A stretch of DNA of 43,452 nt from Ramlibacter sp. (GTDB taxonomy: Bacteria > Pseudomonadota > Gammaproteobacteria > Burkholderiales > Burkholderiaceae_C): NCBI RefSeq assembly GCF_013697775.1, contig NZ_JACCWG010000109.1, forward strand, positions 1 through 43,452, in the 5' to 3' direction. The notes beneath the pieces are model-generated. The model was not told the origin of the DNA and searched no databases. It saw only the letters and a list, made by a program, of their open reading frames with translations. The stretch's first letter is position 1. Every line of letters begins with the position of its first letter. Shown here one piece after another: positions 1-8,850 of the stretch. Both the position numbers and the translations under genes were made by a program.

Positions 1-94
1 CAACCCCAAACCATTCATCTGGACAGCCAGTGCTTCGGACATCCTGGCCAAGGTCACCAGAGCCAAGGCTGCATTGGCTGCGATCTCACGATAA
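1..94 (+). pseudogene. C-terminal tail of an IS630-family transposase (window-truncated)
   Basis: Frame 2 from nt 2 reads NPKPFIWTASASDILAKVTRAKAALAAISR* (stop 92-94), resembling the usual IS630-type transposase C-terminus (PFxWTxxAxxILAKVxRA). Not in the ORF track because it has no start in the window. Confidence 0.75.
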
Positions 95-119
95 GTACAG
101 AACAGAGGCGCGCACCACA

Positions 120-467
120 CTAGGACGTGCGGTGCGCTCTCTGAAAGACCCCGGCAACCCCGCGCGCACCTACGAGGCCGACGACCAAGCGAAGGATATG
201 ACCGGGTACGTGCCCAATGGCGACGTGCACGCCAATTCGGGTATTCCCAACCATGCGTTCTATCTGGCCGCGCGCGCGCTCGGCGGCCATTCATGGGAGC
301 GCGCGGGCCGCATCTGGTACGAAGCCTTGCACAATATCGGCGCACGCGCGGGTTTCACCGACGCCGCGGCGGCCACGACCGCGGCGGCCGCCACCTTGTT
401 CGGCGACACATCCGCCGAACGCCGAGCGGTAGCGGCGGCTTGGCGCAAAGTCAAAGTCCTCACTTAA
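120..467 (+). pseudogene. M4 (thermolysin-like) metallopeptidase, C-terminal fragment only
   Basis: RSLKDPGNPARTYEADDQAKDMTGYVPNGDVHANSGIPNHAFYLAARALGGHSWERAGRIWYEAL matches the M4 C-terminal domain signature (HxNSGIPNxAFYLAA...GG..W..AG.IWY). The catalytic HExxH part is absent and IS630 sequence precedes it. Confidence 0.8.
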
Positions 468-557
468 ACGACAATTCCGCAATGTTATGCGCCGTCCTGG
501 ACGGCGTTTGCTATCCTCGGACTTGCACCAGCGGTGCAACTGAGGGAGCACAAACGC

Positions 558-3500
558 ATGCGCTGCGTTTCCTGCATGACAGCCAACCCCGTCGGAAACC
601 GGTTCTGCGAGAGCTGCGGTGGGCAGCTGCATTTGACCTGCTCGGCCTGCGGGCACGAGGCCAGCCTCACGGCGCGCTACTGCGGCAATTGCGGCCACTC
701 CCTCTTGTCTGCCGCCGCTGCGGGCACCGCTGTGGAGCGCAGTCCCAAATGGGGCGAGCTGAAGCAGGCCACTGTACTGTTCGCCGACGTGGTCGGTTCG
801 ACGGAGCTCGTCGCAAACCTCGACCCTGAGCAAGCCATGGGTCGGCTGCGGCCGGCAGTTCTGCGCATGCGCCACTCCATCGAACGTTTCGGCGGCACCG
901 TGGTGCGGACCCTGGGCGACGGCGTCATGGCGTTGTTCGGCGTCCCACGCACCCTGGAAGGACACGCGCTACTCGCTTGCCAGGCCGCGCTGCATATGCA
1001 GCACGTCTTCAGCCAGGGGCTGGCCGGACTGTCGATCCGTGTCGGACTGCACTCCGGCCAGGTTGCGTCGGACCCCGAGGATGCGGCGGATGGACATGGC
1101 GGCGGTGCGCACGGGCTCACCATCCATTTGGCCAGCCGGGTGATCGCCCTAGCGGAGCCCGGCGGCATCTGCCTGACGGAAGCCTGCCGTGCGGCGGCCG
1201 GCTCGACATGCAAAGTGCACTCGATCGGCGCCCACAGGCTGAAGGGCATTCCACAGGCGGTGGAGATTCTGCAACTCGCCGGGGTGGGGGCTGAGTCCCG
1301 GGCCGGGGCATCTCCGCCCTTGCAGCAGACCACCTTCCGCGGGCGCACCGATGAACTCGAGTTTCTGAGTCGCGCGCTTCAGCGTCTGCAGGCTGGAACC
1401 GCACAGGTCGTCGGCGTGACAGGCGAGCCTGGAACCGGCAAGAGCCGGCTGTGCCATGAGTTTGCGCAGGCGTGCCGCAATCGCGGTACCCCCGTCTACG
1501 AGGTGCGGGCGCAGCCCTACGGCCATGCGCTGCCGATGCAGCCAGTCCTGGAGCTGTTCCGCACTTACTTCTTTTGCATCGTGGCTAGCGACGATGGCGC
1601 AACGGCGCGCGCGCGCATTTCGGCGCGCCTGGAGCCGTTGCAGCCGACAGCGGCGGACCTGGAGCTTCTTTTCGAGTTCTTCGGAGTGGCGCCGCCGGGC
1701 GCACCGCCAATTGCGCTCGGCCCGCGCGCACGCCAGGCCCGGCTGCTCGCGCGGCTGAAGGAGCTCATACGCGCGGATGGCGATACGGAACGCCTGATCC
1801 TGATCGAGGACATGCATTGGCTGGACGAGGGCAGCGAGGAGTTCGTAGGCGCCATCCTGGAGGCGGTGGTCGGCACGCGAACTCTGCTACTGCTCAACTA
1901 CCGCACATCTTACCGTTGCCCGTGGCTGAACGTTCCGTACTTCACGCAGCTGCAGCTCAGCGAATTACCCACGGCGGCCATGGATGCCATCGTTGCCGAG
2001 CTACTCGCCCCGCTGAGCGCGCTGCCGGACATCTGCCGCCTGATCTGCGAACGCAGCGCCGGCAATCCGTTCTTCGCCGAAGAGCTGGTGCGCACTTTGG
2101 CCGACAGCAAACTGCTGTCCCCGGAAACGGGTTTGCCGGTTGGCGGCGTGGAGGCAGTGGAGCGGGCTCTGCCCGCGACGCTGCAAGCTGTCATCGGCGC
2201 GCGCCTCGACTCGCTCGGCGAGCCGGAAAAAACGCTTGTGCAGATGTGCGCGATCATTGGCAAGGACATTCCGCTCGCAGTGCTCGAGCACGTGGCCAGT
2301 CGGCTGGCCAGCCAGATCGAGCGCGGGCTGGAGGGGCTGTGCCACGCCGGACTGATCCTGCCGCAAACCGCGCGCGGCGGCCGCCGCTTTGCATTTCGGC
2401 ACCCTTTGATCCAGGAAGTAGCGTACGGCGCCCAGCTCAAGGTGCGGCGAGGCCAAGTGCATGCGACCGTCGCCGCGGCGATGGAGCTGTACTACGTCGA
2501 GCAACTCGACGAGTACGCCAGCTTGGTCGCTTACCACCACGAGCAGGCCGGCCAGCATCTCTCGGCGGCGCGCTTCATGGCACGCGGCGCGCTGTGGATG
2601 GCCTCGGCAAGTTCGGCGCGCGGCATCCGTGCTTGGCGCAAGGTGCGCTCGCTGTTGGAGCAGTGCCCCCGCTCGTCAGAGGTGGATCGGTTGCGCGCGT
2701 TCGCCGCCGGCAAGATCTGCTATCTCGGCTGGCGCGAAGGCCTGGAGCGCGGTGAGCTGGAACATCTCATCACCGACGCGATCAGTCTCGCCGCCGACAC
2801 GGACAGCGGACTGATCCAGTTGCTGCTGTTCGCCCGCGGGCGCTTGATCCAGTCCAGCGGCGGCGCCGCCGACAACTATGTTGAGAACGTGCAACGTGCA
2901 CTGGGCATGGCGAGCGCGCAGGAGAGCCCCGGGCGAATGGCGACGCTGCAGCTCGCGCTCAGCCATGCCTATGCTTGGGCCGGGATGCTCAAGGAGGCTC
3001 TTCAGGCCAGCGACGCGGCGCTCGCAGGGCTGGGTCGCATCGATTTGGTGGATCGAGAATTCATCGGTTTCTCCGTGGAGCAATGGGCCTACGGCATCCG
3101 CTTGCGACTGCTGAACAGGATGGGGCGGCTGCAGGAAGCGCGCGAGTGCCTGGTCAGTCTCTCGGAGCACGTTTCCAGCGTGGCGGACCCCGTGATGCGC
3201 CAGCTGGTGCACTACGCGTATCTGGACTACGCGTGGCTCAGCAGAGATCGGGAGCTGGCCCGGCATCACGGCGAACTCGTGCTGCGCATCCCTGAGGAGG
3301 ACGCGAGTCCCTACTGCAGAGTGCTGGCGCACAGCGGCCGCGCGATCGCGCTGCAGGTCGAGGGCGACTTGCGCGCGGCAAAGCTCAGTTTCCACGAGGC
3401 CTTGCAGACCGTGCGGCAAGGCCGGGTGGGGCTGGATTTTGAGCCGGAATTCCTTGCTGGGATTGCCGAGTGCGAGCTGGACCTGGGAGAACTGGAAGCA

Positions 3501-3770
3501 ACCGTCGCAATGGCGAGAGAGGCGATTCGCGCGGCTCGCGAGCGGACGAACCGCGTCACGGAATGCCGGGCGATGCTCACGTTGGCTGCGGCGTTGGCGG
3601 CGTGCGGCGGCGAAGAGGGGCGCCGGGAAGCAGCGTCTCTGTTGGAGGACGCGCAAGTGCTGCTCGCGCTGACTGGCGCCCAGGCGTTTCACCCAGCCCT
3701 GTTGCGCGCGCGCGAGGCCATCGCCCAGGCCGCGGCGCCGGACACCGCGTCAACCGCGGTGGACGAGTAG
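558..3770 (+). CDS. Double zinc-ribbon + class III adenylate/guanylate cyclase domain + AAA ATPase + TPR-like C-terminus
   Basis: N-term CxxC...CxxC ribbons (MRCVSCMTANPVGNRFCESCGG...CSACGHEASLTARYCGNCGH); cyclase motifs ATVLFADVVGSTEL and RTLGDGVMALFG; P-loop GVTGEPGTGKSRL; Walker B RLILIEDMHWLDEG; helical repeat C-term. ATG at 558 preceded by GAGGGA is preferred over 534. Confidence 0.85.
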   Translation: MRCVSCMTANPVGNRFCESCGGQLHLTCSACGHEASLTARYCGNCGHSLLSAAAAGTAVERSPKWGELKQATVLFADVVGSTELVANLDPEQAMGRLRPAVLRMRHSIERFGGTVVRTLGDGVMALFGVPRTLEGHALLACQAALHMQHVFSQGLAGLSIRVGLHSGQVASDPEDAADGHGGGAHGLTIHLASRVIALAEPGGICLTEACRAAAGSTCKVHSIGAHRLKGIPQAVEILQLAGVGAESRAGASPPLQQTTFRGRTDELEFLSRALQRLQAGTAQVVGVTGEPGTGKSRLCHEFAQACRNRGTPVYEVRAQPYGHALPMQPVLELFRTYFFCIVASDDGATARARISARLEPLQPTAADLELLFEFFGVAPPGAPPIALGPRARQARLLARLKELIRADGDTERLILIEDMHWLDEGSEEFVGAILEAVVGTRTLLLLNYRTSYRCPWLNVPYFTQLQLSELPTAAMDAIVAELLAPLSALPDICRLICERSAGNPFFAEELVRTLADSKLLSPETGLPVGGVEAVERALPATLQAVIGARLDSLGEPEKTLVQMCAIIGKDIPLAVLEHVASRLASQIERGLEGLCHAGLILPQTARGGRRFAFRHPLIQEVAYGAQLKVRRGQVHATVAAAMELYYVEQLDEYASLVAYHHEQAGQHLSAARFMARGALWMASASSARGIRAWRKVRSLLEQCPRSSEVDRLRAFAAGKICYLGWREGLERGELEHLITDAISLAADTDSGLIQLLLFARGRLIQSSGGAADNYVENVQRALGMASAQESPGRMATLQLALSHAYAWAGMLKEALQASDAALAGLGRIDLVDREFIGFSVEQWAYGIRLRLLNRMGRLQEARECLVSLSEHVSSVADPVMRQLVHYAYLDYAWLSRDRELARHHGELVLRIPEEDASPYCRVLAHSGRAIALQVEGDLRAAKLSFHEALQTVRQGRVGLDFEPEFLAGIAECELDLGELEATVAMAREAIRAARERTNRVTECRAMLTLAAALAACGGEEGRREAASLLEDAQVLLALTGAQAFHPALLRAREAIAQAAAPDTASTAVDE

Positions 3771-4298
3771 GGTGAACTCGTTCAGCCCATAGCCGGCGAT
3801 CAGTTCGCACCGGCCGCCGAGCGTTTCCTCGCAGAAGGCGACCCAGGGCTGGGGATCTGTGCGGTACAGCTGCGGTGCCTGAGGGAGGTGGGTGGGCTCC
3901 GGTGTGAGGAGATTGAACGCGAAGCCGTACCGTGACGTCCGGGCGAGCACCGCCAAGCTGCGCCGGACCAGTGCCTCCCATTGCGGGCGAGCCGCGTCCA
4001 GCTTCACATTGAAGGTGCCACTGGCAACGCAGTAGTCGGCAATGCGCGGGCTGTGCCGGCTGACGCGAAAGCGCGCCTCGGGGTATGCCCGCCAGAGACG
4101 CCGCGCGGCCTCGATCATGGGCTTGGCCAAATCGATGCCGAGATAGTCGACGCTGGCAGGCCGCGCCTGCCAGAGGTAGCCGAAGAGAGCTCCATAGCCG
4201 CAGCCCAGGTCGTTCAGGCTGAATCGGCGTTGCCGCCGGCAGACCAGAAGCAGCTTGCGGAAGCGCAACTCCTGGGTGGCGGCCGACGACCAGTCCAC
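3750..4298 (-). CDS. Class I SAM-dependent methyltransferase (start uncertain, probably upstream of 4298)
   Basis: SLNDLGCGYGALFGYL...DYLGIDLAKPMIEAARRL motif I/II; the frame is open upstream to about 4370 (..AALHAAVASYYGALVTREGATPAGVDWSS..). Confidence 0.75.
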   Translation of the reverse strand: MDWSSAATQELRFRKLLLVCRRQRRFSLNDLGCGYGALFGYLWQARPASVDYLGIDLAKPMIEAARRLWRAYPEARFRVSRHSPRIADYCVASGTFNVKLDAARPQWEALVRRSLAVLARTSRYGFAFNLLTPEPTHLPQAPQLYRTDPQPWVAFCEETLGGRCELIAGYGLNEFTLLVHRG

Positions 4299-4374
4299 GC
4301 CAGCCGGCGTCGCGCCCTCGCGCGTGACGAGCGCCCCGTAGTAGCTGGCGACCGCTGCGTGCAGGGCGGCGTCT

Positions 4375-4965
4375 TCAGCTACCAGACTTTTTGGCCTTGG
4401 TGGTCTTCTTGGTCGCAGGCTTGCGGCTGGAAACCGCGCTCTTGCCCTGCTGTCCGCGCGCGGCAGCCCGTGCCGCTCTCGCCTCGTTCGCCGCCTGCAC
4501 CGACTGCATCGGCAGCGAGATGGCCAAGTAGTCCTGCTCCAGGTAGTGCAGGGCGCGATGGCCGTGCGTGACCTTCACCTGGGCGTTCTCCTCTGCACCG
4601 CGCATGTCGTGCGAGGTGAAGTACACCGGCAAGGGCTTTTTCGCCGCAAGGTTCTTGGCGATCGCATCCACAATCGCCTCGTCGCCGTTCTTGCCCTTCA
4701 CGTTCGAGGGGTGCTTGGCCAGCGCGCCGAGCAGATTCAGCCAGCGGTTGCGGATCTCGTTGTTGCGCGCACCGATGTTTAGTGCGCTCACACTGGTACG
4801 GAACGTCCGGCCCGCCTTGAAAATCTTGAATTCCTTCTGGAGTTCGGCCATCTCCTCGACGCCGCCGTAATGGGCCTCGCTGCCCTGGGACGGCGCGAAC
4901 CGGAGGTTCAATTCCTCCAGCATGCTGCCGATGTAGATGTCGTGCTCCTGCATGAACCAGCCCAT
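4375..4965 (-). CDS. Conserved hypothetical protein with Lys/Arg/Ala-rich C-terminal tail
   Basis: MGWFMQEHDIYIGSMLEELNLRF...VYFTSHDMRGAEENAQVKVTHGHRALHYLEQDYLAISLPM...SSRKPATKKTTKAKKSGS*. Codon structure is coding-like; no recognised family. Confidence 0.6.
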   Translation of the reverse strand: MGWFMQEHDIYIGSMLEELNLRFAPSQGSEAHYGGVEEMAELQKEFKIFKAGRTFRTSVSALNIGARNNEIRNRWLNLLGALAKHPSNVKGKNGDEAIVDAIAKNLAAKKPLPVYFTSHDMRGAEENAQVKVTHGHRALHYLEQDYLAISLPMQSVQAANEARAARAAARGQQGKSAVSSRKPATKKTTKAKKSGS

Positions 4966-5305
4966 AGCGTTAATCCTTGTGGACAAAGTGTGGCGAAGTG
5001 TAAGCGCGCGCGCCGAAGGGCGCAATCGCCCACGCACCCGCCTCTGAACGCCCGAGATAGGCGTCTGTACGTCGCTCGCGGTGCTTGGAAGGCCTTCGCA
5101 CCCGATGCTCGCTCATGCAAACCTTTGAAGGACGCAAGTTGCTGATCGAGCGCATTGCCGTGATGGGGCTGATGCCGGCGGCCGAGGCCGCCGGCATCAG
5201 CTCGCGCGCCGCCCGCAAGTGGCGAGATCGCTTGGAGAACGAAGGTGTTGATGGACTGATGGACCGCAGCTCGCGCCCGGCCAAAACGCGCAGTTGCGTC
5301 GAGCC

Positions 5306-5314
5306 CGAGCTGCC
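5306..5314. repeat. 9-bp target-site duplication, left copy (CGAGCTGCC)
   Basis: Identical to 6743-6751, immediately flanking the IS256-family ends. Confidence 0.85.
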
Positions 5315-6742
5315 GGGGCTGTCTGAATTTTCGTGTTTGAGGCGCTGAGACTTGTCCACGGCGGCGGGCGTCGCTTGCGACGAACGACCGACGCGGTGGG
5401 CAAGTCGCTCGTACATCTTAAGCTGTCGTCCTTGTGAATCGATCTTCATAGAGGATCGCAAACTGATTCATCGCCTCCTTCCAGTTATGTGCAGCGCGGC
5501 CCCACTCGGCCGTTATGTTTCGCAGGGCCAGCCAAATCAGCTTGCTGGCCGCGTCGTCGCTGGGGAAGTGGCCCCGCGACTTGATGATCTTGCGCAGGCG
5601 CGCATTGATGCTCTCGATGGCGTTTGTCGTGTAGATCACCCGCCTGATCTGTGGCGGGAACGCGAAGAACGGAATCACATGGCTCCATGCTCTGCGCCAA
5701 GCGGCCACCACGGTGGGGAACTTCTGGCCCCAGGGGCCTTGCTCGAACGCATCGAGTTCGCCTTGCGCCGCCTCGGCATTGGCGGCCGTGTAGATCGGCT
5801 TGATCGCCGCAGCCAGCACCTTGCGGTCCTTCCAGCTCGCGTAGTCCAGCGAGTTGCGAATCAGGTGCACGATGCACGTCTGCAGTGTCGTGGCCGGGAA
5901 CACCGCTGCGAGCGCCTCAGGCATGCCCTTCAAGCCATCAGTGACCGCAATCAGGATGTCACCCACGCCGCGGGTCTTCAGCTCGTTGAACACCTTCATC
6001 CAGAACTTGGCGCCTTCGCTGCCCTCGATCCACAAGCCCAGGATGTCGCGCGTGCCATCGGGCAACACGCCCAGGGCCAGGTAGATGGCCTTGTTGCGAA
6101 CCACCGCGTCTTCCTTGATCTTCACGCGCAGGGCGTCGAAGAACACCACCGGGTACATCGGCTCCAGGGGCCTGGCCTGCCAGGCGGTGACTTCGGCCAT
6201 CACCGCCTCGGTGACGCTGCTGATGAATTCAGCCGACACATCGGTGCCGTAGGTCTCGCGCAGGAACCCCTGGATCTCGCGCATGGTCATGCCCCGCGCG
6301 TACAGGGCGATGATGGTTTCGTCAAAGCCGGTGAAGCGCCGCTCGTGCTTGGGGATGAGGATCGGCGCGAAGCTGCCATCGCGATCGCGCGGCACTTCGA
6401 TGCGCACCGGGCCTTCACCGGTCTGCACAGTCTTGGCGCTCTTGCCGTTGCGCTGGTTGGCAGCCGGCTCGGGCTTGGCCGCGCCCGCCGGGTAGCCCCG
6501 GTGGTGGCCCAGCTCGGCGCCCATAGCGCGTTCGATGAGCGCCTTCTTGAATGCCAGCGAGGCCGCGTTCACCGCCTCCCCGGTCATCGGGCCGGTGACG
6601 AATTGGTCAATCAGTTCGTTGGGTATCTTCGGCAGCGCCGCACTCCGAGCTGCGATGGCCGCGTTCTTCAACTTCGTTCTGCTTGGCATAAATGATCCTG
6701 TCGGTCATGGTTATGCCTCAAACACAGAATTCAGGACAGGCT
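5315..6742 (-). mobile_element. IS256-family insertion sequence with terminal inverted repeats
   Basis: Left end GGGGCTGTCTGAATTTTCGTGTTTGAGGC (5315-5343). The right end read in reverse complement is AGCCTGTCCTGAATTCTGTGTTTGAGGC. Flanked by the direct repeat CGAGCTGCC at 5306-5314 and 6743-6751. Confidence 0.9.
5418..6689 (-). CDS. IS256-family (Mutator-like) transposase
   Basis: 423 aa intact ORF: PVVFFDALRVKIKEDAVVRNKAIYLALGVLPDGTRDILGLWIEGSEGAKFWMKVFNELKTRGVGDILIAVTDGLKGMPEAL...YTTNAIESINARLRKIIKSRG. Confidence 0.95.
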   Translation of the reverse strand: MPSRTKLKNAAIAARSAALPKIPNELIDQFVTGPMTGEAVNAASLAFKKALIERAMGAELGHHRGYPAGAAKPEPAANQRNGKSAKTVQTGEGPVRIEVPRDRDGSFAPILIPKHERRFTGFDETIIALYARGMTMREIQGFLRETYGTDVSAEFISSVTEAVMAEVTAWQARPLEPMYPVVFFDALRVKIKEDAVVRNKAIYLALGVLPDGTRDILGLWIEGSEGAKFWMKVFNELKTRGVGDILIAVTDGLKGMPEALAAVFPATTLQTCIVHLIRNSLDYASWKDRKVLAAAIKPIYTAANAEAAQGELDAFEQGPWGQKFPTVVAAWRRAWSHVIPFFAFPPQIRRVIYTTNAIESINARLRKIIKSRGHFPSDDAASKLIWLALRNITAEWGRAAHNWKEAMNQFAILYEDRFTRTTA

Positions 6743-6751
6743 CGAGCTGCC
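6743..6751. repeat. 9-bp target-site duplication, right copy (CGAGCTGCC)
   Basis: Identical to 5306-5314. Confidence 0.85.
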
Positions 6752-7518
6752 TCGCGAATCGAGCAGCTTCGCAGGCGCCGCATGCCGATGCGCCGCATCG
6801 CTGCCGTGGTCGCGCAGCGTCTCCACCATCAGCCGGCTACTGACTGGCCTGGGCTTGTCCAGCCTCAAGGCGCTCGATCCCAAGCCGGCCTTGGTGCGCT
6901 ACGAGCGAGACGCGCCAAGCGAGTTGCTGCACATGGACACCAAGAAGCTCGGGCGCATCGAGCGCGAAGGCCATCGCGTCAACGGCGATCGCACCACGCG
7001 CGTGCGGGGTGCCGGCTGGGAGTTCGCCCACGTGGCCATCGACGATCATTCGCGCGTGGGCTTCGTGCAGATGCATCCGGACGAGAAGAAGCTCTCGGCC
7101 GTGGAGTTCCTCAAAGCCGCCGTGGCGCACTACCAGGCGCTGGCGTGACCATCAAGCGCCTGATCACTGACAACGGCCCGGCCTACCGCTCCCAGCTGTT
7201 CGCGCGCACCTGCCAAGCCCTGGGCATCAAGCACACCTTCACCAGGCGTACAGGCCACAGACCAACGGCAAGGCCGAGCGCTTCATCCAGACGTGCTTGC
7301 GCGAGTGGGCCTACGGGCGCGTGTGGTCTCACAGCACCGAACGAACCAGCTGGCTGCCAGCCTTCCTGGCCTATTACAACGCCCGCCGCCCTCACTCGGC
7401 CCGGGGCTATCAGCCTCCAGCTTCCCGCCTCTGCGGGAACAACCTATTGCAACTCAACACAAGGGGTAGGTCGCGACGGTGCTCATGGATTCTCCTCAAT
7501 GCCGGTTTTAACAGGCAA

Positions 7519-7564
7519 GAAAAAGGGGAGCGCCGCGCAGCCAAGCTGCGGATGGCGCTCCCCT
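7519..7564 (-). terminator. Rho-independent terminator of hppD (two-tier stem)
   Basis: Outer stem AGGGGAGCGCC (7524-7534) / GGCGCTCCCCT (7554-7564), perfect 11 bp; inner stem CGCAGC (7536-7541) / GCTGCG (7545-7550). On the minus strand it is followed by a T-run (AAAAA on plus at 7519-7524). Confidence 0.85.
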
Positions 7565-7604
7565 GAGAAGGAGGTTCTACGTACGCGACCTGCTCGCGGA
7601 AAGC

Positions 7605-8747
7605 TCAGTCTTTTCTTGCCTCCAGCACGCCGCGCCGCATCTGATCGAGCTCGATGCTTTCGAACAAGGCCTTGAAGTTGCCTTCGCCGAAACCGTCGTC
7701 GCCCTTGCGCTGGATGAACTCGAAGAAGATCGGCCCCAGCTGGTTCTCGCTGAAGATCTGCAGCAGCAGCGCGCCCTTCTTGCCGTCCACCAGGATCTGC
7801 CGCTTGTGCAGCTGCGCCACGTCTTCGCCGTGGCCCGGAATGCGCTTGTCGATCAGCTCGTAGTAGGTGTCGATCGTGTTCAGCAGATTGACGCCGGCGC
7901 CGCGCAACTGGTCCACTGTGGCGTGGAGGTCGGTCGAACCCAGCGCAATGTGCTGGATGCCCTCGCCGTGGTACATGTCCAGGTACTCCTGGATCTGGCC
8001 GGCCTTGTCGTTGCCTTCCTCGTTGATCGGGATGCGGATCCCGCCGCACGGGCTGGTCATGGCCTTGCTCTTGACGCCGGTGACCTGGCCTTCGATGTCG
8101 AAGTAGCGGATCTCGCGGAAGTTGAACAGGCGTTCGTAGAAATCCGCCCATTCCTTCATGCGGCCGCGGTGCACGTTGTGCGTGAGGTGGTCGATGTACC
8201 CGAGGCCAAAGCCGGCCGGATTGAGTGCCTCCTGCGCGCCCACGCCGGGCAAGGCCTCGAAGTCCACGTCATAGAAGCCGATGTTGCCGATGTCGCCCTC
8301 CGCGGCGCCGTTCTTGCCGCGCCAGCGGTCCACCAGATAGATCAGGCTGTCGCCGATGCCCTTGATCGCGGGGATGTTCAGCTCGCCCGGGCCGGCCTGC
8401 CCGGCATAGCCCCAGGCGCCCAGCGAGATCGCGCGTTCATAGGCGGCCTTGGCGTCCTGCACGCGAAAGGCAATGGCGCAGATGCTGGGGCCGTGCAGCC
8501 GCGCGAAGCGCTGCGCAAACGAATCCGGCTCCGCGTTGACGATGAAGTTGATGCCGCCCTGCCGGTACAGCACGACGTTCTTGTGGCGGTGCCGCGCGAT
8601 GGCGCGAAACCCCATCTGTTCGAACACTTTGCCCATGGCTTTGGGATCGGGTGCGGCGTATTCGATGAATTCAAAGCCGTCCGTGCCCATGGGGTTGTCC
8701 CAGGCGGAGGCGGTGGCGGTGGCTTGTTGGGGCAGCGGTGCGTTCAA
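7605..8747 (-). CDS. hppD: 4-hydroxyphenylpyruvate dioxygenase
   Basis: Two-domain VOC-like protein: [24 protein letters not shown]...[37 protein letters not shown]...[12 protein letters not shown]...[29 protein letters not shown]. Likely TTG start at 8747 (SLNAP..) with AGGAG upstream; the ORF is open to 8795. Confidence 0.95.
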   Translation of the reverse strand: MNAPLPQQATATASAWDNPMGTDGFEFIEYAAPDPKAMGKVFEQMGFRAIARHRHKNVVLYRQGGINFIVNAEPDSFAQRFARLHGPSICAIAFRVQDAKAAYERAISLGAWGYAGQAGPGELNIPAIKGIGDSLIYLVDRWRGKNGAAEGDIGNIGFYDVDFEALPGVGAQEALNPAGFGLGYIDHLTHNVHRGRMKEWADFYERLFNFREIRYFDIEGQVTGVKSKAMTSPCGGIRIPINEEGNDKAGQIQEYLDMYHGEGIQHIALGSTDLHATVDQLRGAGVNLLNTIDTYYELIDKRIPGHGEDVAQLHKRQILVDGKKGALLLQIFSENQLGPIFFEFIQRKGDDGFGEGNFKALFESIELDQMRRGVLEARKD

Positions 8748-8850
8748 GGAGGTCTCCTGGCGAATCCGGCCTGGATGATAGAACCGAGAGTGCACAGTTT
8801 TGCGCTGTTTTCAGGCTCGCTTTCTTGATCGTTTGCATTAAAGTTGCGCC

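Larger units (their letters stand above)
5115..7465 (+). pseudogene. IS481-family transposase, interrupted by an IS256-family element and carrying further frameshifts
   Basis: Left part MQTFEGRKLLIERIAVMGLMPAAEAAGISSRAARKWRDRLENEGVDGLMDRSSRPAKTR (HTH). Right part after 6752 in several frames: RIEQLRRRRMPMRRIAAVV / SVSTISRLLTGLGLSSLKALDPKPALVRYERDAPSELLHMDTKKLGRI...AIDDHSRVGFVQMHPDEK / VTIKRLITDNGPAYRSQLF / QTNGKAERFIQTCLREWAYGRVW...LPAFLAYYNARRPHSARGYQPPASRL. Outer ends not resolved. Confidence 0.85.

Noticed and set aside
5352-6695. 447-aa plus-strand ORF inside the IS256 element
   Set aside because: Antisense to the intact, well-conserved IS256-family transposase.
6692-7675. 327-aa plus-strand ORF after the IS256 element as an independent gene
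   Set aside because: Mixes frames of the decayed IS481 transposase (RIEQLRRRRM..., VTIKRLITDNGPAYRSQLF) and runs into the hppD terminator; not one protein.
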